A DNA stretch of 64,000 bases from Anaerolinea thermophila UNI-1 (GCF_000199675.1 NC_014960.1:2418001-2482000); one strand, 5' to 3'. Numbered from the stretch's first letter, positions 1-5,909 are shown. Notes: a model not told the origin generated them from the letters alone. Program-made: numbers and translations.

Positions 1-643
1 CCACCAGCGCCAGCAGGACGAACGGCAGCGCCGCCCAGGCGTACTTGGCGTAGTCCTGCTGGACTGTGCGGATCTGCTCTTGCCGCAGGGCTTCCTGCGC
101 AATGCCCGCCTGTGCCGCCTGCGCCGTCGCCAGAGCCGCGGCATTGGCGGCGTCCACCGTCGCCTGACGCAGCAGAGCCACCTGCGTGGCGGTGGCTTCG
201 GACTGCGCCGCCGTCTGGGTCATCTGCCAGGACTGCGCGGTCTGTTGGGCTTGCAGGGCGCTCTGCGTCTGCTGGACGATCCACGCCCGTTCGGTGGCGG
301 TTTGTTGTGCCTGGACGGTGGCGTTCCAGGCGGTCTGTGTCTCCCGCTGCGATATGGCGGTTGCTTCCGCAATCACGGCTTCCATGGTGGCGGTGCGCAG
401 CAGGCGGTAGTATTCCGCCGTGGCTTCCGCCTGCCGGGCGGCGGCTTCCGCCTTGACCTGCTCGGCTTCCAGCGCCTGCGCGGTCATGCGGGCGTACTCC
501 GCCCGCTGGGTCGCCTGTTCCGCCTGCCGTTGCAGGTACAGCGCCTGTGCGGTCGGGTCCAGCGGCACGGATTCGCCGCTGCATGCCGTCAGCAGGATGG
601 TCACAAACACCACGATCGTGATTGCCTTACCAGAGCGGTTCAT
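1..643 (-). CDS. Lipoprotein with Gln/Ala/Thr-rich coil, 3' end outside window
   Basis: The frame is open from an ATG at 643 to the window edge, 214 codons, so the C-terminus is missing. Residues 1-21 form a lipoprotein signal peptide (Lys/Arg start, hydrophobic core, LTAC lipobox with Cys at 21). Residues about 30-195 are rich in Gln, Ala, Thr and Glu with almost no Gly or Pro, as expected of a long helical coil. A hydrophobic segment begins near residue 200 (AALPFVLLALV). The start lies inside the end of the upstream gene (17-nt overlap) behind a GAGGAGG-like site, so translation is probably coupled. No family is recognised; an envelope-spanning structural protein of the mobile element is a guess. 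Confidence 0.7.
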   Translation of the reverse strand, partial: MNRSGKAITIVVFVTILLTACSGESVPLDPTAQALYLQRQAEQATQRAEYARMTAQALEAEQVKAEAAARQAEATAEYYRLLRTATMEAVIAEATAISQRETQTAWNATVQAQQTATERAWIVQQTQSALQAQQTAQSWQMTQTAAQSEATATQVALLRQATVDAANAAALATAQAAQAGIAQEALRQEQIRTVQQDYAKYAWAALPFVLLALV

Positions 644-1109
644 CGTCTTCATCCTCCTCCGGGTGCGGCAGGTACGCCGCTTCCCGTTGAGGTAGTGAGG
701 GGCGCACGGGAGAGGTGTTCATCTGGCGCAGATAGCGCAGGAGTTCCAGCTGCACCAGCTGCTGCAGAGGGTCTCCCTGCGGCAGGGCAACCGGACGGGG
801 GGCGTCATCCACCCGTCCCCAGCGGGCGTTGGGTCCCGGCAGCCATTTGCCCGTCCTCTGCTGTTTCTGGCGGGTGTACACCAGATACGCCAGCACAATC
901 AGGACTGCCAGCAGGGTGAAGCCGGTCGCCACCACCAGCGCCGTCAGCAGGGCGGAGTTGACCGCCTGCCCGGCGGCGGCAATCTGCGCCGCCCGCGCCG
1001 CTTCGATGGCTGCCTGCGCCTGAAGGGCGTCAGCGTGGGCTGACATGGACACGGCTACCGCGATTGCCAGAATGCCCAGAAACGCCAGAAGAATCAGAAA
1101 GACTGCCAC
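627..1109 (-). CDS. Small membrane protein with two hydrophobic segments
   Basis: 160 residues, starting at a GTG that follows a strong GGAGGG site. Residues 2-24 are hydrophobic, residues 25-50 are an Ala-rich helix, and residues 52-80 form a second membrane segment ending in a basic YTRQKQQR. The tail of about 75 residues has an amphipathic PLQQLVQLELLRYL stretch and ends very acidic (EDEDDE). The layout of coil plus membrane segment resembles the lipoprotein gene that follows with a 17-nt overlap, suggesting two parts of one envelope structure. Its start overlaps the upstream gene by 80 nt in another frame. No family is recognised. Confidence 0.7.
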   Translation of the reverse strand: MAVFLILLAFLGILAIAVAVSMSAHADALQAQAAIEAARAAQIAAAGQAVNSALLTALVVATGFTLLAVLIVLAYLVYTRQKQQRTGKWLPGPNARWGRVDDAPRPVALPQGDPLQQLVQLELLRYLRQMNTSPVRPSLPQREAAYLPHPEEDEDDEPLW

Positions 1110-1359
1110 GTTTTCCCTCCAGTTTCACCACTCTACCCCGCCGGATCACCACTCGCTCGCCGGTCTTGATGTGCTCGAACACCGTCCCGCTCGGCCAGGG
1201 ACAGGGAATACTTTGCGCTTCCCGATCCGTTCCCGGGGGAACGATGTCCGCCCAGCGAAAATGAGCGCCGTAAAAGATCCCGGGGTCGTCCCCTGTCCGG
1301 GTCGGGTCCACCACCACTTTCCAGTGGTATCCCTGCGGGGGTATCCAGTGTCTGCTCAT
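1030..1359 (-). CDS. Hypothetical protein, 109 aa
   Basis: The ATG at 1359 overlaps the stop of the upstream XRE gene by 4 nt (ATGA), which fixes the start and suggests coupled translation. The first 80 residues are Trp/Pro/Gly-rich (HWIPPQGYHWKVVVDPTRTG, then a GTVFEHIKTGERVVIRRGRVVKL module that reads as a small beta sheet). The last 25 residues are Ser/Gly-rich and lie over the start of the downstream membrane-protein gene, so this end may simply be read-through. No known domain is recognised. Confidence 0.6.
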   Translation of the reverse strand: MSRHWIPPQGYHWKVVVDPTRTGDDPGIFYGAHFRWADIVPPGTDREAQSIPCPWPSGTVFEHIKTGERVVIRRGRVVKLEGKRGSLSDSSGVSGHSGNRGSRVHVSPR

Positions 1360-1574
1360 GCTTCCTCCCGCAGCAATGCCAAAACCGCTTCTTCCCAATC
1401 GGGAAAGGTGCGCAAAATGCGCCGCAGAACTGCCAACGTCAGCCGCCGCCTGCCGCTGCGTAACTGTGACCACAGCGGACGGCTGATCCCCAGCAGGCGC
1501 GCAAAGGCTTCGTCTGTCATCCCCAGTTCCTTCCGTCGAGTTTCCAGTTGCTCGATGATGGCTTGTCCGTTCAT
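1356..1574 (-). CDS. XRE-type helix-turn-helix regulator
   Basis: 72 residues. Residues about 14-52 form a Cro/C1-type helix-turn-helix: LGMTDEAFARLLGIS, then RPLWSQLRSGRRRLTLAVLRRIL. The small size means little beyond a DNA-binding domain. The gene overlaps its upstream and downstream neighbours by 4 nt each, so it sits inside a tight leftward operon. In mobile elements such proteins usually repress the operon or stabilise the element; that role is inferred here from context only. Confidence 0.85.
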   Translation of the reverse strand: MNGQAIIEQLETRRKELGMTDEAFARLLGISRPLWSQLRSGRRRLTLAVLRRILRTFPDWEEAVLALLREEA

Positions 1575-1945
1575 TTTTTATCCGTTACAATTGCAACATC
1601 CAGATAATTCCTTGCGGCTGTCGCCATCGTTCCTGCGGCAATGATCAATGCCAGCCGTTGAGATTCTTCAATCCCGATTTTCCCTTTGACCGCTGCCGCG
1701 CACCCGATGATGACCGCGATCATGCTGATGAATACGGTGTTTATCCAGGCGCTCTTTGGACTGGTTTCTTCCAGATTGACCGATAGAGATGATAACCAGC
1801 CCAGAATTGCGGCTGTGCCGATCATGTTCCAACCGGCAGTACCCTGAAAAATGTTTTCACCAATGAGGAGGATGCTGATGAGCAAAAATATTGACAACAG
1901 GCACAACATCAAAACGCGTCCCGCCTGGCGGATTTTGTGTCTCAT
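1571..1945 (-). CDS. Small membrane protein, copy 1 of a duplicated pair
   Basis: 124 residues from the ATG at 1945 (MRHKIRQAGR). The reading frame runs further upstream to 2233, but that part is antisense to the zincin-like gene and shows no signal. Hydrophobic segments lie at about 10-35, 40-60 and 68-88. It resembles the 147-aa protein at 2249-2692: both have a QAGR-type basic start, a GWx(2)LxxN(L/I)xE motif in the middle and similar length. Its first 68 nt overlap, on the opposite strand, the start of the divergent HExxH gene at 1878; the same arrangement is repeated in copy 2. Function unknown; a partner or immunity protein for the divergent gene is possible. Confidence 0.6.
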   Translation of the reverse strand: MRHKIRQAGRVLMLCLLSIFLLISILLIGENIFQGTAGWNMIGTAAILGWLSSLSVNLEETSPKSAWINTVFISMIAVIIGCAAAVKGKIGIEESQRLALIIAAGTMATAARNYLDVAIVTDKK

Positions 1946-2546
1946 ATGGTTGTCAGTGTTATTTGCTTCAATAGCCTGGCTTTGGTTCGGGTGGCTGTTG
2001 GGCTTACCTTTCCCCCCTCCTCCGTCCGAACACGACTTTATATATTTGACTGCAGTTGGAATCTGGTTCATTCTGTTTGGTTGTCTCAAAGGTATGCGCG
2101 CTGTCCACGAAGGACTGCATGCAATTGCCGCCCACTGGTTCGGGGCAGAAGGCATCTCGGCAAAAGGTACGAATGTATTCGTCCGCTGCTCTTCCAAAAG
2201 ATCATGGATCGCCAATGCCTTGTTCCCGCTCATACTGCCTTTGTCCCTTTACTTTCTTCTCGTAGTTTTCAATTGGCGTTGTGCCCTGACCCTTGCAACC
2301 TCCAGATATACAGCCAGCATTGTGGTTACGGTGTGGAATAACCAGACCAGCGCAAACAAGACGGTTTCAGACGGTAAACCTCGTGGAATCACCCATGCGA
2401 GCAAAAAAGTGGTTTGCGCCATTCCAGCCTTGAGCATGCCCTCTCCTGGATCACGCTCTACTATGTTTCCTCCCAGACCGGCCATCCACCCCAACATTAT
2501 CGGCAGCAGCCATTCGCTGCCTTTTTCTCCCGTCTTGCCAATATAA
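1878..2546 (+). CDS. HExxH membrane protein (DUF3267-like), copy 1, 3'-truncated
   Basis: The ATG at 1878 is preceded by GAGGAG and aligns with the start of copy 2 (RPAW near residue 14-17). Two hydrophobic segments precede a RAVHEGLHAIAAHW block with HEGLH at about 77-81, the zinc-binding HExxH of zincin-like membrane peptidases. Similarity to copy 2 stops near residue 133 (about 2277). From there the frame runs antisense through the downstream small membrane-protein gene and ends only at 2546. The C-terminal region that copy 2 has (a QDLANL segment that may supply a further zinc ligand) is therefore missing. This is probably a decayed or altered copy. Confidence 0.6.
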   Translation: MSKNIDNRHNIKTRPAWRILCLIWLSVLFASIAWLWFGWLLGLPFPPPPSEHDFIYLTAVGIWFILFGCLKGMRAVHEGLHAIAAHWFGAEGISAKGTNVFVRCSSKRSWIANALFPLILPLSLYFLLVVFNWRCALTLATSRYTASIVVTVWNNQTSANKTVSDGKPRGITHASKKVVCAIPALSMPSPGSRSTMFPPRPAIHPNIIGSSHSLPFSPVLPI

Positions 2547-2692
2547 GCCAACGAAAGGATCACACATAGAATGACCAGAAGCCAGAACCCCGATAATCTC
2601 CAGAATCGTCCTGCCTGGAAACTTTTTGTTCGGCTCTTCTTTTGGCTGACTTTACTGCCCGCTGGCTCGTGGTTGATCGTTTCTTCTTTCAT
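2249..2692 (-). CDS. Small membrane protein, copy 2 of a duplicated pair
   Basis: 147 residues. A basic N-terminal tail of about 30 residues is followed by hydrophobic segments at about 35-52, 62-76, 90-103 and 108-128, then a very basic end (RAQRQLKTTRRK). It is a paralog of the protein at 1571-1945: both have QAGR before the first membrane segment and a GW(M/L)xxLxxN(I/L)xE motif. Its first 122 nt overlap antisense with the start of the HExxH gene at 2571, just as in copy 1. The ribosome-binding site is weak. Function unknown. Confidence 0.6.
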   Translation of the reverse strand: MKEETINHEPAGSKVSQKKSRTKSFQAGRFWRLSGFWLLVILCVILSLAYIGKTGEKGSEWLLPIMLGWMAGLGGNIVERDPGEGMLKAGMAQTTFLLAWVIPRGLPSETVLFALVWLFHTVTTMLAVYLEVARVRAQRQLKTTRRK

Positions 2693-3116
2693 TGACCCTG
2701 CTCATCGAAATTTTTTGTTTTTCTGGCGCTTTTTGATCACCCTGGCGCTTTTTGGATTGCTCTTTCACTTCCGTGTGTTTCGCGCTGTCCACGAGGGACT
2801 GCACGCAATTGCCGCCCACTGGTCTGCGGTACCGCCTTCTTTCATCACTGCCAGAGACACCTATGTTTTTGTAAAAATCACCGATAAGAAATCCTGGTAT
2901 AAAATCACCCTTTACCCGCTCCTTTTCCCGATTGCTGTATTCTTGCTTTTCATACCCTGGAACTGGGAAATCGGTCTCTATCTTGCCTGCATTCTTGCGG
3001 CGGGTTCCTGTCAGGATTTGGCTAACCTTGTAATGGTTAGCCGCACCCCTGGTAACTGGGTCTCCGATACCGCTGAAGGTCTTTTCGTCTACAATACACC
3101 TCCGCCGGTCTCATAA
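2571..3116 (+). CDS. HExxH membrane protein (DUF3267-like zincin), copy 2, complete
   Basis: 181 residues. Membrane segments lie at about 17-38 and 48-66. A RAVHEGLHAIAAHW block follows with HEGLH at 74-78, then a short beta-type stretch, a further membrane segment (ITLYPLLFPIAVFLLFIPW), and a conserved tail with GSCQDLANLVMVSRTPGNWV. HExxH followed by a distal Asp-containing helix between membrane segments is the layout of DUF3267-type putative metallopeptidases; that family call is from memory of the pattern, not a search. About 40 nt around the HExxH codons are nearly identical to copy 1 while flanks differ, which suggests recent duplication or gene conversion. Substrate unknown. Confidence 0.7.
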   Translation: MTRSQNPDNLQNRPAWKLFVRLFFWLTLLPAGSWLIVSSFIDPAHRNFLFFWRFLITLALFGLLFHFRVFRAVHEGLHAIAAHWSAVPPSFITARDTYVFVKITDKKSWYKITLYPLLFPIAVFLLFIPWNWEIGLYLACILAAGSCQDLANLVMVSRTPGNWVSDTAEGLFVYNTPPPVS

Positions 3117-3275
3117 CCTCATTCCCAGTCGCCGAGCCAGATCCTCCCACAGCGGGTCTTCCGCCGGAAGCCGTTCCAGCCGGTACAGCAGCTCGAACTT
3201 GCGCTCTTCCTGCTCGCGCCTCTCGGCTTCAAACGCCAGTAACTCGTCCAGTTCGTCCGGGGTCAGTTCGTCCAT
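3111..3275 (-). CDS. Small acidic hypothetical protein, 54 aa
   Basis: Starting at the ATG at 3275 gives a short helical, highly charged protein (MDELTPDELDELLAFEAERR, then paired Glu and Arg residues). A longer frame reaches 3368, but its first 31 residues look non-coding. The gene ends 6 nt inside the end of the convergent HExxH gene and lies about 110 nt downstream of the SSB gene in the same leftward series. No family is recognised. Confidence 0.5.
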   Translation of the reverse strand: MDELTPDELDELLAFEAERREQEERKFELLYRLERLPAEDPLWEDLARRLGMRL

Positions 3276-3386
3276 GTTCCACGCTCCGCCCTTCTGACAT
3301 GCCGTCAGTTCGGGGTGAGAAGTTGTGCGCCGGTTACGCTCTCCGGCCTGGCGTGTGAGGGGATACACCGCCAGCGCAAACCACCG

Positions 3387-3728
3387 CTAAAACGGCATTT
3401 CGCCGCCGTGATCCTCACCTGCTTCACCCTTGCCGCCGCCCAAAAACTGCACCACCTGGGCGGTGACTTTGAGGGCTGCGCCTGCTTCGCCGTTCTTGCG
3501 GGTAAAGGCTTCGATGGTGGGAATGCCGCGCACGAACACCTGCCGTCCTTTGGCAAGGTACTGGTGGCAGCGTTCGCCCAGTTCGCGCCAGGCGGTCACT
3601 TCCACCCAGACGGTTTCGTCCTTACGGGTGGAGACTGCCACCGGGAAGTTGACCACCAGCACGCCTTCGTTGGTGTAGCGCGCTTCCGGGTCTTTGCCTA
3701 AATTGCCGATGAGTTGGATTTCTAACAT
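3387..3728 (-). CDS. ssb: Single-stranded DNA-binding protein (element-encoded paralog)
   Basis: 113 residues from the ATG at 3728, preceded by an AGGAAAGGAA ribosome site. The OB fold is clear: LIGNLGKDPEARYTNEG at the start, STRKDETVWVEVTAWRELGERC, then QYLAKGRQVFVRG. The end has a short Gly-rich linker and an acidic EMPF tip, the usual site that recruits partner proteins in SSB. A second, chromosomal-type ssb lies at 58220-58624 between rpsF and rpsR, so this copy is probably the element's own. It follows the Pol X-like gene by 2 nt. Confidence 0.9.
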   Translation of the reverse strand: MLEIQLIGNLGKDPEARYTNEGVLVVNFPVAVSTRKDETVWVEVTAWRELGERCHQYLAKGRQVFVRGIPTIEAFTRKNGEAGAALKVTAQVVQFLGGGKGEAGEDHGGEMPF

Positions 3729-3730
3729 GC

Positions 3731-4246
3731 TCAATTCCTTTCCTGGGGTGGAATATGCGCCGCCCCGCACAGGGTGAGGAAATCAACCTCTTCCGGGGTG
3801 GGAACAATCTCTCCGGTATCGGCACGGTGGACCGCACCGTCCTTGATGACATACTCTTGCGGCAGGTAGCCGTAGGGCTTCGGCGTCACCAGTTTGCGGG
3901 AAAACTCCGCTCCCCCTGTCCGCAGGGCAAGGATGACGCCCCACTGTGCAGGCGGCAGTACGATGAACAAATCCAGGTTGACGCCCTCAGGCAAGGCGTA
4001 CTGCTTGTACCGCCGCCCTGCCTTGTTCACCCACACGCCCGCCAGCATGGGGTCTTGATACCCGTTTTCGTTGCCGAACAGGTCAACGAACGGCTTGGGC
4101 AGCGCAACGATTTCGATGTCGCCCACTTCCGCTTTGCGCCGCCGAATGCTCCCGGCAATTTCCAGCCGGTCGCAAAACGGCATCAGACGCTCGGCGTACT
4201 GGCGAGCAATTTGTTCAGCAATTTCCAGCGGAATTTTCGCTTTCAT
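3731..4246 (-). CDS. Pol X-like nucleotidyltransferase (palm domain only)
   Basis: 171 residues. The motif LEIAGSIRRRKAEVGDIEIV carries GS and the DxE pair of the Pol beta/X nucleotidyltransferase palm, and NLDLFIVLPPAQWG gives the third acidic position. The helix-hairpin-helix and 8-kDa domains of full Pol X, and any PHP domain, are absent, so this is a stand-alone palm of the kind common in phages and plasmids. The start (MKAKIPLEIAEQIA) fits the family well, yet no ribosome site precedes it: the ATG follows the 3' end of a tRNA-like element by only 2 nt. It is followed by ssb, suggesting a repair or replication module. Confidence 0.8.
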   Translation of the reverse strand: MKAKIPLEIAEQIARQYAERLMPFCDRLEIAGSIRRRKAEVGDIEIVALPKPFVDLFGNENGYQDPMLAGVWVNKAGRRYKQYALPEGVNLDLFIVLPPAQWGVILALRTGGAEFSRKLVTPKPYGYLPQEYVIKDGAVHRADTGEIVPTPEEVDFLTLCGAAHIPPQERN

Positions 4247-4248
4247 AG

Positions 4249-4321
4249 AGCGGGAAGGGGGACTCGAACCACCACCGAAGGCGTCTTGTGCGCCCACGTT
4301 CTGCCTTTGAACTACTCCCGC
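4249..4321 (-). tRNA. tRNA-like element with Gly-type scaffold and aberrant anticodon loop
   Basis: The 73-nt sequence folds as a cloverleaf: acceptor GCGGGAG/TTCCCGC with one G-T pair, D-arm GTTC/GAAC with a GG-containing loop, and a T-arm with loop TTCGAGT and one T-C mismatch. The 5' half resembles bacterial tRNA-Gly. The anticodon stem GGGCG/CGCCT closes a 7-nt loop CACAAGA with A where the universal U33 should be, which would read as anticodon CAA, and two bases instead of one separate the D and anticodon stems. No CCA is encoded. It is either a degenerate tRNA gene or a tRNA-like 3' domain of the structured RNA upstream. Confidence 0.55.
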
Positions 4322-5095
4322 ACATTCCCCCTCCTCACCACCGCAGGGGGGTTGGTGCCTCTTGCGTTTCCGCAGGTACCCTCGTTCGGCAGACGCTGTT
4401 ACGTCCGCCCACGCCGTGGTCGCGTGTGTGCGTGGTTTCGAATTCGCACCCCTCGCTCAACCTGTGCTACCTACACCGGTTGCCCGTGCCGTCCTGCCGC
4501 CCAGTCCATCCCCGTGCCACCACGGGATCGGATCGGCGCCGTCTCCCGCTTTCGCTGTCGGAGGGTGGTTAGCGCCGCTCGCCGCATTCACGGACAGGAC
4601 AGTTGGCGGTTTACCCTCTACACCGCCAGGTCTTTGCCCTGCATTGCACAGGGCAGCCAGTCTTCCCCAGGGCGAGGGTCACTGGCTTGTTTTTATCCGA
4701 TACTTTCTTGGGCTGTTTATCGGACACGCTTCCTAGCCTCGGAAGGCTTACCAGCCTGCCTGCCCCTACCCGTCTTTCCGGGATGCCACCTGCCTGTTTC
4801 CTGACGCCAGGTGCCTTGCACCTTGCGCACGGGTGCTCGACACCTGGGGACGCGCCAGGCTTCCCCTGTCCGTTGGTGGGCCAACGACCCAATGACAGGT
4901 TTGGCAGTCCAACCGGGTGGGAGTTGCACCCACCACGGGGGCGGGACAGTGCCCCCGCCTCTGCGCGGCTGGCTGAAAGGAGGTGAGAAAGGAGGATTTA
5001 CCATGTCGTCGAGTTGGTAAGGTGCTTTGCCCGTCTCTCCGGGCTGCCACGTCCCATCCCACCTTTGCCGACGTTAGCATGGCAAATACCGGATT
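4322..5095 (-). ncRNA. Candidate large, highly structured non-coding RNA
   Basis: No convincing protein frame fills this stretch, but it contains many short perfect stem-loops: 4363-4374 (GAAA loop on the minus strand), 4458-4482, 4511-4526, 4604-4628, 4636-4654, 4696-4724, 4769-4782, nested 4865-4899, 4937-4956, 5029-5044 and 5064-5086. Loops read as GNRA-type on the minus strand (TGCG-GAAA-CGCA, GC-GAAA-GC) and two hairpins share the form CCCG-GARAGA-CGGG, so the minus strand is the likely RNA. It runs into the tRNA-like element at 4249-4321. Size, density and tRNA neighbourhood recall the GOLLD/ROOL class of large ornate phage RNAs, but no sequence match is claimed. The promoter is not located. 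Confidence 0.5.
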
Positions 5096-5139
5096 CAGGC
5101 GGGCAGGAATCGAACCTGCCACTACGCGCCAACCGCCTG
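5096..5139 (-). other. tRNA minihelix-like fold (acceptor plus T-arm only)
   Basis: On the minus strand a 7-bp stem CAGGCGG/CCGCCTG encloses a 13-nt linker and a 5-bp T-arm GCAGG/CCTGC with loop TTCGATT, exactly the stacked acceptor/T-arm half of a tRNA. The D and anticodon arms are missing. It may be a deleted tRNA gene or a tRNA-mimic domain of the structured RNA that continues to its left. No CCA follows. Confidence 0.45.
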
Positions 5140-5154
5140 AAGAGCCAACACCTG

Positions 5155-5187
5155 CAAAAAACACCCTGCCGGGTTTGGCAGGGTGTC
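5155..5187 (-). terminator. Rho-independent terminator of the small RNA
   Basis: On the minus strand a perfect 10-bp stem ACACCCTGCC/GGCAGGGTGT with a 6-nt loop is followed by five to six T. It ends the transcript that starts near 5352. Confidence 0.8.
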
Positions 5188-5352
5188 CGTTCTCTCGTGA
5201 TACAATAATCAGCGAGGTGAGCAGTCACAGCCTGCTTGCCTCACCGTGAGCGTGCTACCTACACGGCTCACGGAACGCCCCGGTCGGGCGCACAACGCCC
5301 TCCACCGGGGCGTTGTGTTTGAGGCAGTTGAATGTCGGTTTGGGAAGGTGCT
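5155..5352 (-). ncRNA. Small structured RNA of about 200 nt with its own promoter and terminator
   Basis: The transcript is bounded by a consensus promoter (5359-5387) and a strong terminator (5155-5187). In between, TGCCTCA/TGAGGCA (5320-5326 with 5237-5243) closes a three-way junction holding two hairpins: an 11-bp stem at 5274-5314 with an inner GGGCG/CGCCC arm, and the stem at 5245-5272 with loop TAGGTAG (minus strand). A further hairpin lies at 5220-5236 with a 7-nt loop. No protein frame with a ribosome site is present. The TAGGTAG hairpin recurs at 4458-4482. It matches no common housekeeping RNA I recognise (not 6S, SRP, RNase P or tmRNA); a regulatory or antisense RNA of the mobile element is possible. 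Confidence 0.65.
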
Positions 5353-5358
5353 ATGATC

Positions 5359-5387
5359 ATTCTAGTATTTTTATTCGAGGTTGTCAA
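5359..5387 (-). promoter_or_regulatory. Consensus sigma-70 type promoter
   Basis: On the minus strand TTGACA (5382-5387) and TAGAAT (5359-5364) are 17 nt apart, an almost perfect housekeeping promoter. It faces the structured small RNA and has no coding gene directly downstream. Confidence 0.8.
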
Positions 5388-5407
5388 TACTTCGAATAAA
5401 ATAAAAC

Positions 5408-5434
5408 CAAAAAAAAGGCGGTAAAAAGCCGCCC
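5408..5434 (-). terminator. Terminator after the double helix-turn-helix gene
   Basis: The minus-strand stem GGCGG/CCGCC is followed by eight T and lies just past the stop at 5437. It separates this operon from the small-RNA promoter downstream. Confidence 0.8.
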
Positions 5435-5436
5435 TT

Positions 5437-5907
5437 TTATAAAGCAAGTGAATTAGATTTAGATTTATATTTATAAGGTAAGCCATCTTTGTCAAAAAGC
5501 CACTTTCCTTGCCCCTTACGCATCTCATAAATTTTCGCGCAATAGGCTACATCTTGTTCTTTTAGTACGACTTTTTTACCTTGTCGTCTAATAATCTTTA
5601 CAATTTTTCTTGTTACCCATCCATGAAGTGTGGCAGGAGGTATACGATATTTACGAGCAGCTTCTCCAAACTCAATCTCTATGCTTTCTAGATGGCTATA
5701 TTGCTGATACTCCGGCAAATCCTCTTTGCGGAGACCCTTTTCCTGGATTGCTTCACCTCTGACTTCTTCTTCACTCACGACCATTTCTCCCGCTACCACT
5801 CCCGCCCTGATTTTACCTTTCTCAATCAGTTGGCGCAAATGGGCTTCTTCCAGCCCGTACTTGCGGGCGGCTTCGGAAAGTGGTATAAATACAGGTAAGG
5901 TAGCCAT
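5437..5907 (-). CDS. Protein with two MerR/excisionase-like helix-turn-helix domains
   Basis: 156 residues. The ATG at 5907 has GAGGA 7 nt upstream, overlapping the stop of the preceding gene; a TTG at 5913 is an alternative. Two similar DNA-binding modules are visible: PLSEAARKYGLEEAHLRQLIEKGKI near residue 10-35 and FGEAARKYRIPPATLHGWVTRKIV near residue 80-105, each followed by a short beta segment. This is the pattern of winged-helix excisionase/MerR N-termini in tandem. The C-terminal 40 residues are Lys-rich. It is probably a regulator or directionality factor of the element. Confidence 0.7.
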   Translation of the reverse strand: MATLPVFIPLSEAARKYGLEEAHLRQLIEKGKIRAGVVAGEMVVSEEEVRGEAIQEKGLRKEDLPEYQQYSHLESIEIEFGEAARKYRIPPATLHGWVTRKIVKIIRRQGKKVVLKEQDVAYCAKIYEMRKGQGKWLFDKDGLPYKYKSKSNSLAL

Positions 5908-5909
5908 GA

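Noticed and set aside
5003..5020. Tiny frame MSSSW with a strong-looking AAAGGAGG site
   Set aside because: Only five codons and inside the hairpin-dense region, where the minus strand is the likely RNA; the purine run is explained by the RNA structure.
4323..5095. RNase P RNA, SRP RNA or tmRNA
   Set aside because: None of the conserved core sequences of these RNAs is visible on either strand.
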